Of a DNA stretch of 64,000 bases, positions 26,536-40,200 are shown one piece after another. Made by a program: the position numbers and the translations under genes. How positions within the stretch are numbered: position 1 is the stretch's first letter; every line of letters begins with the position of its first letter. This stretch comes from Rostratula benghalensis (lineage: Eukaryota > Chordata > Aves > Charadriiformes > Rostratulidae), in the NCBI GenBank assembly GCA_013399305.1, contig VXAI01000380.1, positions 476,277-540,276 of the forward strand, in the 5' to 3' direction. A model generated the notes under the pieces. The model was not told the origin of the DNA and ran no database searches. It worked only from the letters and a program-made list of their open reading frames with translations.

Positions 26536-27111
26536 TTCTCCCCCTCTCCTCTGCCCTGGTGAGACCCCATCTGGAATAGTGTGTCCAGTTCTGGGCCCCT
26601 CAGCTCCAGAAGGACAGGGAACTGCTGGAGAGAGTCCAGGGCAGGGCCACAAAGATGCTGAAGGGAGTGGAGCATCTCCCAGAGGAGGAAAGGCTGAGGG
26701 AGCTGGGTCTCTTGAGCTTGGAGAAGAGGAGACTGAGGGGTGACCTCNNNNNNNNNNNNNNNNNNNNNNNNNNNNNNNNNNNNNNNNNNNNNNNNNNNNN
26801 NNNNNNNNNNNNNNNNNNNNNNNNNNNNNNNNNNNNNNNNNNNNNNNNNNNNNNNNNNNNNNNNNNNNNNNNNNNNNNNNNNNNNNNNNNNNNNNNNNNN
26901 NNNNNNNNNNNNNNNNNNNNNNNNNNNNNNNNNNNNNNNNNNNNNNNNNNNNNNNNNNNNNNNNNNNNNNNNGAGACATTCAAACCCCTCCTGGACACGT
27001 TCCTGTGGGACCTGCTCTGGGTGTTCCTGCTCTGGCAGGGGATTGGACTGGATGAGCTTTCAAAGTCCCTTCCAAACCCTGATAGTCTGTGATTCTGTGA
27101 TTCTGTGATTC
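26536..27111 (+). mobile_element. Young CR1 LINE, 5'-truncated, containing a gap
   Basis: From 26541 to 26747 it matches 19811-20017 almost base for base. One visible difference is 'gggccacaaag' here and 'gggctacaaag' there. After the gap it follows the same sequence to a 3' end with three tandem copies of the TTCTGTGA unit (27085-27111). It is 5'-truncated within ORF2, later than the 19.6-kb copy, so the two are independent insertions rather than a segmental duplication. Confidence 0.94.
26748..26972. other. Assembly gap (225 N) inside CR1
   Basis: The corresponding interval in the near-identical copy (20018-20223) is 206 bases, so the gap length is about right and probably contains only CR1. 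Confidence 0.98.
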
Positions 27112-30100
27112 ACTTCTGAAAATATCTTTCAGAAGTATGATTATTTCCTACATCTTTGATTTCTACAGATGGCCAAAATTATTTACCTCTGCTTTTTCTG
27201 AGGTTGTGGCTTCTTAATCATTAATATTGATCAGATCTGGGCAGTACTAGTACAAAGTTGATCTGAATCAGGTGTGGAAAGAACAGGATGTTTATGCTGG
27301 TATTGTACTGTCTCTACAAGGACATTGGATGGTTGAACTGTCATAATTAGCATTTGTGCAGTTGAATAATACTTTCTTTGTCATTTGTCAAGTAAAAAGT
27401 TAACCCAGAAAAAATCTGATCTCTGAATCAGCAAGTGATCTTATATTTGACAAACACTTTAATTTTTTTATCTGATAACAGAAGCCCCATACCCAGATTC
27501 CCTGTGTTGTTTAACACAGCCTGTCCTTCCCAACCAATGCAATCTCAGTGATGAATGGAACTCAGTCCAATCCATTAAATTCAGCACTACAGTATTGGTG
27601 GTAATTGGTGGTAGCAGAATTTCTTTTTTTTTTTTTTTTTTTTTTGCAAGAATCTAATTTGAAAACAATGTGCAGTTTAACAAAGGTTTCAGGTAGCTGC
27701 CAGTAACTGAAGAGTTCACATGTCTATAGGGCATGTTCAATTTCATAGGCTTCCATATGAGCTGAATCCAGGAACAGGAGTTGGAAGAAGCTGTATGAAT
27801 CTTTGCAAATGAAGGTCTTTCTGGTATTGATCTGTATGGATTCATTTATCTACTTGATTTGTTAGCACTCTTCATTCCTGCTCAGTATTTTTTGGGAAGG
27901 ACAGAGTTGATAGAAGTAGTTCTGTGACAAGTTTAGGGTTTGCTAATATCAGAAGAAATAGATTATGCATTTGATAATTTGGGAGAGGGGTCAGTAGTTT
28001 TGGTTTGATTTTACATAAATCAAGATTCTCATCTGAACGTTGTCTACAAAGATGCAACTTCACCTCAGTATAACAGAATTCAATAAATACAGTAGACTAT
28101 AACTTAACATTGCAAACTCTTTCAGTCAGCTTCTCATTTTGTGATCTGAAAAATATTGTTTCATTAACCTTTTCCATTCTTACTGTCTTCTAAAGATAGC
28201 ACTCCTTCCCTCAGCCTCAGGAGGGGGATCAGATCAACTTAAAGATCCACCAAACCATTCTTTAGTTTGGCACTTGGAATTTGAAACTAGTCTGATTTTG
28301 GAAAGAACTATAGGCTCACCATCAGTATAAAGATGAAAAATTCAAGAAATTACAAATACCTCTTACGAATTTCCACAATTGATAGCAAATCATAAAGTAT
28401 TCTTCCCCAAATTGATCATCAAAGGTTTTCATCTCATTTTTTTATACTCAATAAATTATTTTAGATACTCAAGAAATTTATTTAGAAATAAATCTCACCT
28501 GGGAAGGTTGCTTAAAGAGGTCATGCATTTGTGTTTAAGGTTGTTGGGAGCATCTGAATCAGATGTTACTGTCACATCTGTGAGACTACTGCAGAAGTTA
28601 TGATGAATTGAGCAGCTCTCATCTTGTTTGCATCTCACAAATATTAAGCCTTCATTTTAAATACTGTTATTTTCATTTTTTCAGTTAAAAACCCATAGTT
28701 ATAGTTTCTTTGATCTAATAGCACTGAGAATTACTAATAAGAAGCAACTGCAGCTGTTAAATAGATCAGTTTAGCCGTTGCCACAATAATCAGCTCACTC
28801 ACACTTTATAACTAGACAAGCCTAGTTTTAATATTTTTTTAATATGGGCTATATATATTGCCTATAGTACTTTAAGAAAAGTCAGTGGGAAACTTCAGAG
28901 CTAAGTTTTTGCCCCCCAAAGTTCCTAATATTTAACCAGTGAGAAGAAAACTAAGAGGTTCCTCCACTGCACTCACACACATTATTTTATCAAGAAGGGG
29001 ATTGGATTTTTTCATTGTCTGGTCTGTATCTAACTGCTCAAAGGCTTTGGGCTCACTTCTGGTCTTTTCTTCCACAGCTTTTACAGTTCCTCCTAAATAC
29101 CTGTTAATGCAGAGAGATTTTTGGAATATTCTTAAGCAATATTGTGAAGAACTTTACAGAAAGCATACATTTAGTGCATATTACATGCTGTTACACAACA
29201 TCAACTCCTTCAGCATCTTTTTGATACAAAGCCAGTAGATAATCCTATCAAATGTATTGAAAAAAGGTTAGATGGACTACTGCAGGGAAGTTTTTAGTCA
29301 TCATGGACATTTCACAAACACATCAAAAAGATAGTTAAAAATTGGGTTTCTTCCAGCAAGTTTGACTGCTTATTGCCTTTCTCCATTCAGAACTTTTAAT
29401 GAATTGGACAAAAAAATTAGTATTGTCATAATCCCTATAATTTCTTGTTTAATCTTTGAGGTCAAAATAAAAAATATGGTTTATTACTTTGTTTTATAGG
29501 AGCACAGTTTAAAATAGACAAGAAAAAGCAAGAGACACAACCCCCCCCCAATACCTTGATGCATAGCATGGCAATATGTACAACAACAATAAACACAATA
29601 ACATTTCCTTGCAGAGAAAGGAACATTTCAATTACTTAAGTAATTAATAATTATACAACTGTGGATTATTTTCTGTACTTGTGGATTTTATCCTTCATTT
29701 CCTCCAAAAGTTTGAATTTTATCACAGAAATGAACAGACACATTGGAATTAAAATCCATAATAATTTGCCTAGCACATTAATCATTACCAGCAGTAAATG
29801 GCCAATAGTTTGATACAGGCCAAGTAATTTACACTTCGATTATTTCAAGTTTCAGTGTGACTTACTAAATTATTCTGCTATTTTATAAAACAAATGTAAG
29901 AGTTAGAACCACAGTTGATAAAATACTCTGTAGTATCATTCTGTGATTACAGAGGAATTGTCACGTCTTTAATTAACAGTGGCATGAAAAATTTTTGGAA
30001 GCCAAGGTACTAATAAAACAGCTGAGTATAAATGAATACTTGAGGTTGAAATTGCTGCCTAGGGAAAATAAAACCAATTAAAGCAAACTGCAACAAATCA

Positions 30101-31305
30101 TACTTTCCTGGTACAATAGAAGTGATGCAAGGTGTACAATACATTGTGTACAGCCCATGTAACAAATCCTATGCAGTCTATTTGCTGATGCAAAATGGTC
30201 TTATGCTTTTACATTGTATATTCTTTTAGTTCCATCACAAAAAGCTCTCTGCAAGTGTTTAAAAAAAATCCTCTTAATGTAAACTCTTTACCAGTGGTAC
30301 AGGTTTTCTCTCAAATGACACTGTGGTTTTGCATTGTTTCCTTTGAGAAAAATAAACGTGGTGTGAGTCACACTGCAATAAAAGTAGACAGTTATTGTAC
30401 CAGCATTAAGAATACTGCTTCTGTTTATGACACTTCCCAGTGAAGAACACTTTTATATAGGCACTGGTAATAGCTTAATAATCTTTTTGTATTTTCTCTC
30501 TCTTCATTAGGTAATGAAACTACGTTATACCTTTTCTTATCCTAAAGAACATTACTGTAGACTCCTGTTACTCTGAAGCCCTGACTTACAGGTATAATGT
30601 ACATGGTAGTAAAAAAAGGCAAGCACAGGTAATTAAGAATCTATTACCTTTGCCACTTGGACTGGCTAAGATTTTCTTATTTTTTAACTCTTTTGATGTG
30701 AACATTTTGATCCATTGTAAACTTTCCATTAGGAATGTATCAGTCAAAATTGCAACAGCCAAAAATAAAGCAAGAGCAACTAGAATGCAATAAAACCTGA
30801 GCTGAAGGCCCTCTTCTGCTAAATATTTGTTGACATAACATGAATTTACAAATGAAAGTTACAACTGGCCTGATGAAACAATAGACAGGACTAACTTCCA
30901 TGGTACTCCAAGGATTTATCTAAGTGTTCTACATGCCTAAATTAGCTTTACAATCATTAGACTATTAGGGATATATGTGAATGTGCTTTTTCAAAACACC
31001 TTATTTCATCGTCTTAGAGAATACCACAATACTGTAGGACACATCTGTCCTTGCACAAAATGCTGCAGCGCTACTAAGGCAAATTGGCTGGGAGGTACCA
31101 ATTCTCTACACAAAGTGTTGGCAGTGCTTTATGGAAAATTACCATCAATAGATAGAGCAGTTTTGTTGTTGATTTGAAAAGGGCTGTCAGCCTAGAAAAA
31201 AGCTGTGCAACTCTCACGAGAAGATTGAAGATCCCTTTTGTATACGCTACCAAGACACAAATCTACAAATCACAGAATGGACAAGTGACACAAAGGCCCA
31301 CTGCA
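27112..31305. other. Non-coding AT-rich DNA
   Basis: No gene was identified. A 22-base poly(T) run is at 27624-27645. A 16-bp perfect palindrome built on ATTACTTAAGTAAT is at 29630-29645. Several stretches look unique and could hold conserved non-coding elements, but this cannot be judged from one genome. Confidence 0.4.
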
Positions 31306-31321
31306 AACCGCAGGGGGTGCA
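31306..31321 (+). promoter_or_regulatory. CTCF-like motif (weak candidate)
   Basis: ACCGCAGGGGGTGC resembles the CTCF core CCASYAGRKGGC with about three mismatches. It sits in a slightly GC-richer patch. Motif resemblance only. Confidence 0.2.
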
Positions 31322-34300
31322 CTGCTGCCTTGAGTGGAGAAAGATGAAGGGCTCATGAGCAACATGAGCTCCAGTTACACAAACACACACATCACACACA
31401 GCTGGCAAAATACACTCAGTCTAAAATAAAAACTAGCGGGATCTGCAGCGGCACACTAAAGTGACGCTGCTGAAGGCATACTGAAGCAGAGGCAGCAGTT
31501 CCAGTATGACCTCTCTGTAACTTATTACTTGTTGTATTAATAAACTGGAGCCCATTTAGGCCATGCTCTAGGCATCTTCTGTGAGCTAGTACCATAAACT
31601 GTTCTTAATATTTTCACCTTGCAGACAAGGGGCATTGTATTCTTAGATTCAAAGTAAGCTTCAACTATTATATGATTGCCAGACAACCCACATTTATGTG
31701 ATTGAAGTTCTTTGTGAAGTAATATATGACAAAAATCAATAAAACAGATTAACAGATTCTCTGGAAAAAGTGGCTAAACAGGCCATATACATAAGGCCTG
31801 TTTAAGTACAATAAATACAGCAGAATGGGGTTCAAGTAGACTTCCTTTAATACTTTTCAAAAACAAACTTTCCATGTGTTTTAATTTCCTTTTATTTAGG
31901 GGGAAGAAGTTTGTTTAATAACAAACTTGAAATTTTAAAATTCAAATTCATCCTAGATGTTAAAATAGTTTGGTTTCAGTGTCTAAAACAGGAAATCACC
32001 ATTCAAAAGTTACTACATTTTTAGAAGCATTAGAAGACTGTTCACTTTCCTTTTAGTTTTTTATACCTTGTGTCACACCATCCCATGTCTCCCTTGAAAA
32101 ATGTTTGCATAGTGAATACCCTTTTTGCCAGCTGATTTCAAAGTTGTATTGGCAGAGTTCAGAGTATTAATCACTTGCATTAATAATACAAAGATTAGGT
32201 AGGGTGAGTCTTACATATTCACGTGAGTGAAAAACTGGCCTATGATGTAAAACTGTGGTCACTTAAAATGGGTACCTGCTGAATCATACTGAGTATTGCA
32301 TGCTCCAGGTGACAGAGAGAGCCATCAGGCCTCTTTCAGCCATCCAGATGACTGCTTGCAACAGGTTTTGTAAGTTTGGAAAGAGCAGTTTACCCCTTCC
32401 ATCAAACAGACATTCAGACTTCAATCTGAGAAACATGTTTTTTCCAGTTCTTAGGGTAATTTTGTGGAAGGAAGTGGTTAGGTGCCTAAAAGCCAGGATG
32501 TTTATTTTGCATAAATGAAACTTCACTGCCAGTCACCCACTATCTTTTATTTTCTTCTCTATCTATAAATTCTTCTCTGTTTTCTTTCTTTTTTTTTTTT
32601 TTCAATTATTAATGAATTTTGGCTTTTATCTTTCATGGAATAAAGAGTTTTGATCTTAAATTTATTTTTCCTGCTCTGAGAAAAGTAAAACCAAAAAATT
32701 TTGTTGCAACTATGCAGAACATCTGGAAGATTGATCAAGACTGATTTTAGAACCCTTCTGAAAGTAGATCAGATCAAACAAAACATAATCAGAATTATGA
32801 TTATATTGCTTTGAGAGCAAGGTTGTTTTGAGCTGGCCGGAGAGAAAAAACCACCTGTGTCTGCGTCTGTGAAGGTCAGGCTGGAAAACCGCCTGGAGGA
32901 GTGTGTGTAGAGACGTGGCTGAAAAGAGTTGCACTCCGTGAGAACAGGAGGGCTCATCCTGTTTGGCAAAACAGCTGAGAAAGTGGCCCTACAAATATAG
33001 CTGGGTGTATGTGGTGTATATGAAGGAAAGCCGCTGGTGGGAATCAAGGTGCCTCTCATTTTTGGCTGCTGCTGCTGCTTCTGCTTTCAGCATACAATTG
33101 AGGCTTAAGTAACCGTCACTGCAATGTATACTATGGCTTTCAAAAGCAGATAAATTTTATCTCTATGCTCAGTTAGTAATCAGGAAATCAGATTATGAAC
33201 TTGCAAGCAATTAAGACAAAATAACCAATCCTAACACACATAGTAAGCATAATAATGGAGGCTATTTTTTGGGAGGACAGGAAAAAAATTCACCTTCAAT
33301 TTTAAAAAACAATATTTGATATTTAATAGAAGAATTTGGATTCAGGTGCTTCACTAACTAAAATGGCACTGACCTCAGTCAACTACTATGACTACAGTAA
33401 AACTACTTTAATTTATAGCTAAGGATCTATCCCAAAATGTAGACATGTAGAGAATGCTACAGCAGTGTTAGGTGGCTGATAAACCAAATGAAACAACTGT
33501 ACTTTCTGAAACATCACTTATCACTTAATATGATAAATTAAACATTTGATAGTAATGATAATATAGAAGCTATTTCTCTCAATTTGATTTTTCTATAGAA
33601 ATTCTAGTCAGTGATAAGCAGTTAACTGTATTCTCTGACTTCGTATATAAATAAATTTATTTACTGCACCCATGGTGGGGAGGGGGAGCTGAAATTCCTT
33701 GATTTTCATTGCTGGCCTCATTCTGTCAACACATCACCCAGCTTGCTGGATACACACAGAGATGCATTCTGGCACTCTTAGGAAGGGACCTGCATTCCCT
33801 GCTGTCTATTTCAACTTATTAGTAACAGGATGATGCTTCTGGCACATCTAAAGTGAATTAATATTGGATTAATTCAATTCAAAGAGATGTCAGGAAAGCA
33901 TATTGGACATTCATTCATCACAAAGTCAAGACCAAATATGTTTAAAAAAACAAGCAGTACCATAGTAATTATGTTTACATGTATAATTACCTAAGGCTGA
34001 GCCAAATGAATATAGAAATAGAAAATATTCTAACACTTTCCAACATGTCAGTACAGATTAAGCCAACAGTTCATAAAATAAATACATATTTTCAACATTA
34101 ACATTAACACAAGGAATTTTTTAAATTAGTTTTGTTTTACTTCAGAAAACATTTTATCTGAACTACCAAAAGATGTTTTTTATTTGCAGCTGATTCAAGG
34201 TTGTGTTTAGTGACCATTGCTTTGTTGTTAACTGATGACCATTTAGATCTTTTTGAATATCAAGGGGTGGCAGTACAGCAGTATTTTTTCAAATGGAAAT

Positions 34301-37218
34301 AGGCTGGGCAAGAACAACTACCAAACTTTACATAATTGCCTTAAGCAATTAAGTACCGGTTGAAAAATTTTCTAATGCTATGTCTAGCCAATTTATACAT
34401 AGTATAATACAATGCCAAATGCAAGAGCAATAGAAAAGGCCAAATAAACATTTTAACATTTACAGTACCTCATTATACGAAGATCAAACTAAACAAAACA
34501 AATAGCAGACAGGTTTATAGCCTCTGACCAGGAAAAACTATCTCTAAGAGACATAACTCTTGAGCTAAGGCTGAAGATCTGGACCACTGGCTTGAATGTG
34601 CTGTATTTTATTCACACTACCTGCCTTCAACAGTTGTATCCTACTCAGAGTCAGTAAGTAAACCTGTCAGCATTTCACTGGATGTGTGGGTAAGTTCGGA
34701 TTTACTCATCTCATAGTGATGACAGGCAAATAAAATATATGGAGAGTAATAAAGATACCTTTAGCAAAAAAGTCTTAGTATGTTTAATAGCTTGCCCTTT
34801 GTGAAGAACACAAAGATCTTATTGGTCTAAAGTATTTTACATCTTGTGATTTAAAATAAGCAAGCATAATAGACTCTCAAAGATTCCGAGAAACACTGTG
34901 AAGTAAACTGAAAAAGTCAATTTAATAATTTTTCATAATCAATGTCCAAGGCAAAGAGTGATGACTTTTCAACAAGATTCCTTCCCAAGTCTGCTGCTTC
35001 AAATCATAACTACCGATGGTGAAACAATTACAACTACACGTATTGTTGCATAAATCTGTTTGGTTATAGGAGGAAAAGACGTTTTAAAATGTATTAAATC
35101 TGTGACACATTTGAGCTCTGGAGAGAACACATTCCACACACCTGCTATGCCAGAAGAAAAGGTTCTGTACATTCTCAGCTTACTCCATTTCAGAAAGCCC
35201 CCAGGCCAAACATCTCTCTCCTAACGGTCAAGATTGAAATGGAATACAGGGAGTCATAAGCTCAAAAATGCACTTGGGATGCAATCTTCTTGGGACTTTA
35301 AATATTAACATGAAAAATCTTAACCCTTGGGCTACTGGGCAGCTGAGACAGATAGCAAAACATTGTGAAGAGCTCACACTCCCTTCTGCTAATCTCTCCT
35401 TACAACAGCACACAACTACCTGCAGGCAACAGATCATTTACGTAAGTTGCCCAATATTTCTTTAGTCTGCCTGCCATTTCACAAAGATATGCATCATGTT
35501 TATCATAGGGAATTCAAAGAGAGCTTAATCTCATTTTCATCACAATAAAATTAACAGAGGCTTCAGGTCCTTGATTTGCCACCTCTGGTCAACACCAGTA
35601 CATAGACTGCACAACCTGCTGCCCTGCAGGAACGCTCCCTCATCACAATTCAAAAGGCCTGGGGAAACAACACTTCCTTCAGACCTCCTGCCTGAATCAA
35701 TCATGGTAAATTAAATCTGCGGGGATTCTGTGTTAGCTAATCTATTGTTTTTATCACATATTTCAGTCATATCAGTTGTCTTTAGTTGCAGCTGGATGTA
35801 GATTATGCTAACGATAACTCAGGCCATTTTGAACCTGTATCTCAAGCTCTCTCGATAAGTCTGACTCTGCTTTCCGCACAAGTAAGGAATCCATCCAGAC
35901 CCTTGTGAGACAAAACACCAGGCAAAAACAGGCAAGAGCTACAAAAGTATGCTGGCACCATCTGCCATCCCAGGTGGCTTAGAAAAGGAAGTCAGTCCCA
36001 AAGAAATGCAAGACTGAAAGAAAATGCACGTGTCCTTATACTATTCAGTTTGATTTTACCTCCCGTTTTTAAGCCTTCGGGCTGTTCTAGTGTGAAATAC
36101 GCTTTTCTCTACAACTGGGAAACACAGGCATTTTCTTTAGTTAAAAATAATAAGTCAAGATACTTACCCTAATATATTGCCAAGCTTCCAATAGGTGAAA
36201 CTTTTGGGGAAAAAAGAGCAATTACCATGAGACTTGCAGTTCCAACATGGGAGCTGGCAAGACTAGAGAGAGATTCATCACACACTTCTTTCTAGCTAAT
36301 TATCTGTAAAACTATCTGGATATGCAATATCAGAGAAAAGTTGATGCAAAAATTGGTAAGGTAAACAATTATGTATCTCAGGAGCCAACGTCTACTCATG
36401 AGATCCTCATTTAATTCTATGATAAATGGCATAATTCAAAACCAAATTCTTCTGCTACTTTAATCTGAATTTGTCTTGTGGTAGGAACATGTAACATTTG
36501 GATCAAACTCTATGACAACGACTTTTGTTAAGCCAGGGAATATATTTTTTGTTAATAATATTGTATATTCCTTACAGTCTTTTTTTCCTCATAATGAGAT
36601 GTCCTACTCTTTAAACATTTTTGTGCAGTGCTTTAAACATGAACTGCAAATTTTCAGTCTCTGCACTATAGTGTTCTTTATATCACTTAGATTTCTTTGT
36701 TATTACTCCGTCATGACGCTTTCCTAGGATTCATGCAAGAAAGGAGTTCAATCAGAGTACAGCTATATTCATGCTCCAATACTGTCAGGCATTCTGCTTA
36801 TAAGAATGAAGTATAAATTACATAATTTAATAAATATCTGATTTGATAACTAACATGCTTGTGTTTTCTTGATAAATTGTGCCTAGAAGTCAGTAACTCT
36901 GTTGGTGCCTCTGTATGTAAATCACCATTAGCATCCTTTACATAGCTCATCCTGCACCAGGCAGTACATCCTCATAAAGACTGTATTTTTCCCTAAGCAT
37001 GTCCCTGAACTGTGCTGACACAACACAGCCATACTGTTCCCTACACCTCTGCTGTGGGCAAAACGTCCCCGGGGACAGGTAGCCTGTTCTCTGTAGTGGT
37101 GTATCAGTGTGAATTTATCAGTCTGATCTACTGATAAACCTTGACCCCCAAAAATGGAGTAGAAAATAAATTCTCTTACAAATTTCTTAAATACAATGGA
37201 TCTATGTCTTTCAATAAT
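31322..37218. other. Non-coding DNA
   Basis: No convincing gene. A patch with more CpG at 32820-33060 includes a short CTGCTGCTGCTT run at about 33069. About 35110-35450 has the look of an old degraded repeat, but I could not name it. Confidence 0.4.
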
Positions 37219-37238
37219 GGGCGTAGGGTGGGATGGGG
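37219..37238 (+). other. G-quadruplex motif
   Basis: Four G-runs (GGG, GGG, GGG, GGGG) with loops CGTA, T and AT fit the canonical quadruplex pattern; further G-runs follow to 37250. Confidence 0.8.
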
Positions 37239-40200
37239 AGGAGAGTGGGGAAAGATTCAAACTACTGGGAATATCTGAAAAGAGAAAAAGACATGCATTT
37301 ATTTATTTGAGAAGGAGACATTTAACAGAGCTTCTGTGCTAAGAGAATTTTCCAACCCTACAGTAGAAGGCAACATTAAAAACATTCCTGTCATAAATGA
37401 GGCATGGGAAACAATGCCCATATTTCATGTGGAAAAAGTAAAAAATTCTGGTGGTAAGATGCAGGTTTACTTAGATGCTGAGAGGGGATGGGGGTTACGT
37501 AGATTCTCTTTTACAAAGAGAAAATAAATAATAAGTTAAACAATAAATAAAAAAAAATCATGTGTGATGTAAGGAGAACATTAGATAGATAAAATTAGGT
37601 GGGCTGCTGTTTCTCATGTATTTTATGGAAATATATTATTTGAGTGTGTTGAATCCATTACATTGTTATTTTTTGATATACCAGATTTTTTTTCCTCTCA
37701 AGTTTAATCCACATTGCTTGAATACTCACTGTAGTGCAAATAAAATACTGATGGGTTTAGAAATATCAATAACTTATATATTATATGATTCTAATGATAG
37801 AAAAATTACAATATGAACATCAACCACCGAACATGGTGAATCCAAAGCTAAGACAATAACAACATTTTTGAGACAAACTGAAACAATGGTGGCTGTTCTT
37901 GAATTTTAAAGATACATCTTAGCTGTTTAAGTTTCACCCAGTTAATTAGAATAACCAGCAGTCTGGGCTGACAGCTACAATTAATTTTCCTGCCACAGCA
38001 TTAGTTTCTTATTTTTTTCTAAAGGTAGATGCTTGTATTTCTTGCAGGAAAGCAAAGCACTCCAAAATTAGTTTTCCTTGAAGAAAATTCCTGTTTCTTT
38101 TTGACTAAAGCTAAGTTTTAATTACAAATATCACAAATATCTAAATTTGTTCAAGTATTGTGCATGTGTCTGTGTATTCTCTGTACTCATCAGTGTCAAA
38201 CAGGCATGCAGGATTTTCTGGGTGGCCAAAAAAATTTTGGCACTAAATATTGATGGTTTTAGTGCATGCAAGACTGCAATACGTCTTTCTAAGTAAGTAT
38301 TTGAAAATTTCCTTCTTCAGTGTAAGTAGGAATGTGTAAGGAGAACTGGTACTGACTGTAGGCTCAGTAGGTTTTCAGATGTATCTATTTAAAATGTAAA
38401 TGTGTGTATACATGAATATCAGGATCTATAGTTATAAAAAGGCTCTTTAAATGTTCAAACACCTAATTTTTTTTTTCAAAAAATTCCGCGGGATTTTTTC
38501 ACTCAGTTCACCTCTCAAGTTTTAATTTACTTTATTAAAATCTCAATAAATCATCATATTGCCAACTTCTTTATCTGGAATTCATTAACATATCAGAAGA
38601 TAATTTATCAGTCACATCTCATATATTGCTTCTCATACATCAATTTGTCATTTCTCTGCTTTCATTCTCTGCTGTATGAACTGAGAAAATCATGTCTCAT
38701 TTCAAATTTCTATTAATCCCAGACATATAAATTTTAACTATTTAAAGTCATCTAAATGCTTAATTTAGCTAAGATTACACATGCCAAATTTTTAAACTTT
38801 TTTTTGGTTGATAGATGAAAAATATTCTAGACTACTAAAGCATATAAAAGTTTATATTTAAGATGCATCAATGCTGGCAAAACATTGCTATAACAGATTA
38901 ATAACCATCTACGTACAGCTAAGAACCATATAGTTCTAGCAGTATGAACAGTGTTGATACAGCAAGAATTCTGTTTTCTGTGCAGGCTTGGACAAGTCTC
39001 TTAAGCCTCCCTGAATCTCAGAGGGTTTTTTGTGGGACATCAGCCAGAGGAATGGAATAGAATCCCAAGTGAACACTCCCCTTCTGGCATCCATAAGCAC
39101 TGTACAACAGCTACAGGTTGCCCCTTACTTAGAAACTGCAGTGGTCCTATTTCCACTATACTATTTCCATATACTATGGAAGTGTAGTGAAGATGAATCA
39201 CTCAAAGTACAAGGCAGACAGGCACACACAAAACTCAAAGCAGACGGACAAGCAACCACATGTGTCTGAACTAATATGATCAAAAGGATACTAAAAATGC
39301 TTTTGGGAGCTGACCATCCGCCTCCACTAGAAGCCAGTTCTCATCTGCACTTGCATTCAGGTGAAATACACAGTATCAAATAGAATCTACACCTTTTCTG
39401 TGTTTCCCCTGATGGCTAGGGTGACAGAAAAGAGCCACTGCATAAATGAGATTCAGTCTTAAGACACCAGATACTGTCTGCAGAAACAGAGGTATATTTT
39501 GCAAAATTCAATTACAGTATGCAGACTGCCATTAGATAGACAAGAAGCCCATGTGGATTATCAGCAACTGGAAAGTCACTAAGACTTTACGTCAGTTAAA
39601 CATGTCATTGTCTGAATTTTGAAAACCACAAAAAATTCAACTCTTGCGCACAATTATTTTAGCAGTTTCTAAATAGCCCCCTTTTAAAACTTTGCAATAT
39701 AAGCAGAGGACTCATTCCATAAATACCATATGGAACCCATCATCGAGGTTAATAAAAGCTACCTGATTTTTTAATAGCACTTTTGCAGGAGTGAATATAG
39801 AACATTTTATGGAATGGAGACACCAAATAAAAGCAGAAGAGACTCTAGATAATCTCTCTTCATACTTGGCAAGACTGCAACTATAAAAGACAGTTGTGAG
39901 CAATCAATACGAGATTCATCTCACATGACTTTAGGTACTTACATTGCAGCTACATGCATGTGAGTTTACTGTCTAGATTCGTTCAATAAGAAGTAATATG
40001 CAGCAGGGGAAGAAATATTTATTCCTAGAACACAGTTGGACTGAGATCTTTTAATGATCTCTGTAAGATAATGCAACTTATGTCCTAAAAGTATTTCCAT
40101 TCACTGAAATCTTCAAAAGAGTCAACATTTGCAAATATTTACATTGTAAGTATTCAGGTTTGAACAGATGCATCTTACCCCAATTGCTGTCAATGAGAAG

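Noticed and set aside
35110..35450. Possible old repeat or exon ending at a GTAAGTT
   Set aside because: The donor follows TAC rather than AG, the frame has no resemblance to any family, and I could not match it to a repeat consensus from memory.
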